Shown here: positions 6,881 through 7,047 of the stretch, in pieces | Numbering within the stretch: the stretch's first letter is position 1 | Layout: every line of letters starts with the position of its first letter | DNA from: Verrucomicrobiota bacterium | Lineage (GTDB): Bacteria > Verrucomicrobiota > Kiritimatiellia > Kiritimatiellales > Pontiellaceae | NCBI GenBank assembly: GCA_003532555.1 | Contig: DOEU01000117.1 | Location: 1-7,047 of the forward strand | Length of the DNA: 7,047 nucleotides | Direction of reading: 5' to 3' | Position numbers and translations under genes: made by a program | Notes under the pieces: generated by a model | Told to the model about the DNA's origin: nothing | Seen by the model: the letters and a program-made list of their open reading frames with translations, nothing else | Database searches by the model: none

Positions 6881-7047
6881 GAGATCCTTGTTTTAGAGAT
6901 GCAAACGCGACTAGTGCTTTTTCTCGCGTTTGTTTTAAATCAACAATGGGAAATGGATAATTTTTACCAAGAGTTAAACCAGCTTTTTTGAGTGTCAGAG
7001 CGGGTGCTTCCCACGGATTAAAAAGGAACTCATTTGGCATATGTTTT
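6867..7047 (-). CDS. Deoxyribodipyrimidine photolyase (cryptochrome/photolyase family), C-terminal end only
   Basis: Sixty codons up to a TAA at 6869-6867 are present; the rest of the gene lies beyond the right edge. The visible part reads FNPWEAPALTLKKAGLTLGK, then NYPFPIVDLKQTREKALVAF. This is the classic C-terminus of class I photolyases and cryptochromes ('YIHKPWEAP...G..LG.NYP.PIVDH..AR..AL..Y'). These flavoproteins use FADH- and blue light to split UV-made pyrimidine dimers in DNA. A cryptochrome-type light sensor of the same family cannot be excluded because the antenna and catalytic regions are not in view. The histidine usual in 'PIVDH' is a leucine here. The stop lies 14 bases inside the next gene, which encodes a second flavoprotein. 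Photolyase and renalase-like genes are, as I recall, often neighbours in bacteria, which supports both calls. Confidence 0.87.
   Translation of the reverse strand, partial: KHMPNEFLFNPWEAPALTLKKAGLTLGKNYPFPIVDLKQTREKALVAFASLKQGSHATP

Overview
The window is an ordinary-looking piece of bacterial chromosome, AT-rich by eye. It carries six protein genes on the minus strand, two of them cut by the window edges, and one tRNA gene on the plus strand. I see no insertion sequences, CRISPR arrays, prophage genes, toxin-antitoxin pairs or defence islands. The SMC protein has blocks that I associate from memory with Planctomycetes-Verrucomicrobia-Chlamydiae (PVC) proteins, such as QGKIDQILSARPEDRRAVFE and a DELDAALDDAN Walker B. 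The orphan 228-residue protein resembles unannotated verrucomicrobial proteins that I remember. My best guess is a Verrucomicrobiota bacterium, possibly Opitutae-like, but this rests on memory of sequence style and not on a search. A lipid A type acyltransferase also points to a Gram-negative, LPS-bearing cell.

Read in the direction of transcription (right to left), the layout is as follows. The 3' end of a DNA photolyase gene (7047 to 6867) overlaps by 14 bases a renalase-like FAD/NAD(P) oxidoreductase gene (6880 to 5909). After a 68-base gap comes the chromosome-condensation ATPase gene smc. It very probably starts at a TTG codon (5840) behind a good GGAGG, not at the ATG at 5954. Forty bases further on is a 228-codon gene of unknown function (2227 to 1541). 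A plus-strand tRNA-Val(GAC) gene (1463-1539) then sits tail-to-tail with that gene, one base from its stop codon. It is driven by a consensus sigma-70 type promoter, TTGACA-17 bp-TATATT, at 1422-1450. Left of it a lipid A / lauroyl acyltransferase gene (1350 to 448) is coupled through a TAATG stop-start overlap to the 5' part of an ELM1-family gene (448 to beyond 1).

Functionally there are three groups. The first is UV repair and flavin or nicotinamide metabolism (photolyase plus oxidoreductase). The second is chromosome organisation (SMC plus an unknown downstream partner). The third is the cell envelope (lipid A acyltransferase plus an ELM1-type, GT-like protein). No non-coding stretch exceeds about 115 bases. 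The points most worth a second look are the uncharacterised gene behind smc, the tightly coupled acyltransferase-ELM1 pair, the divergent SMC hinge, and the near-leaderless tRNA-Val unit placed antisense within the gene cluster.
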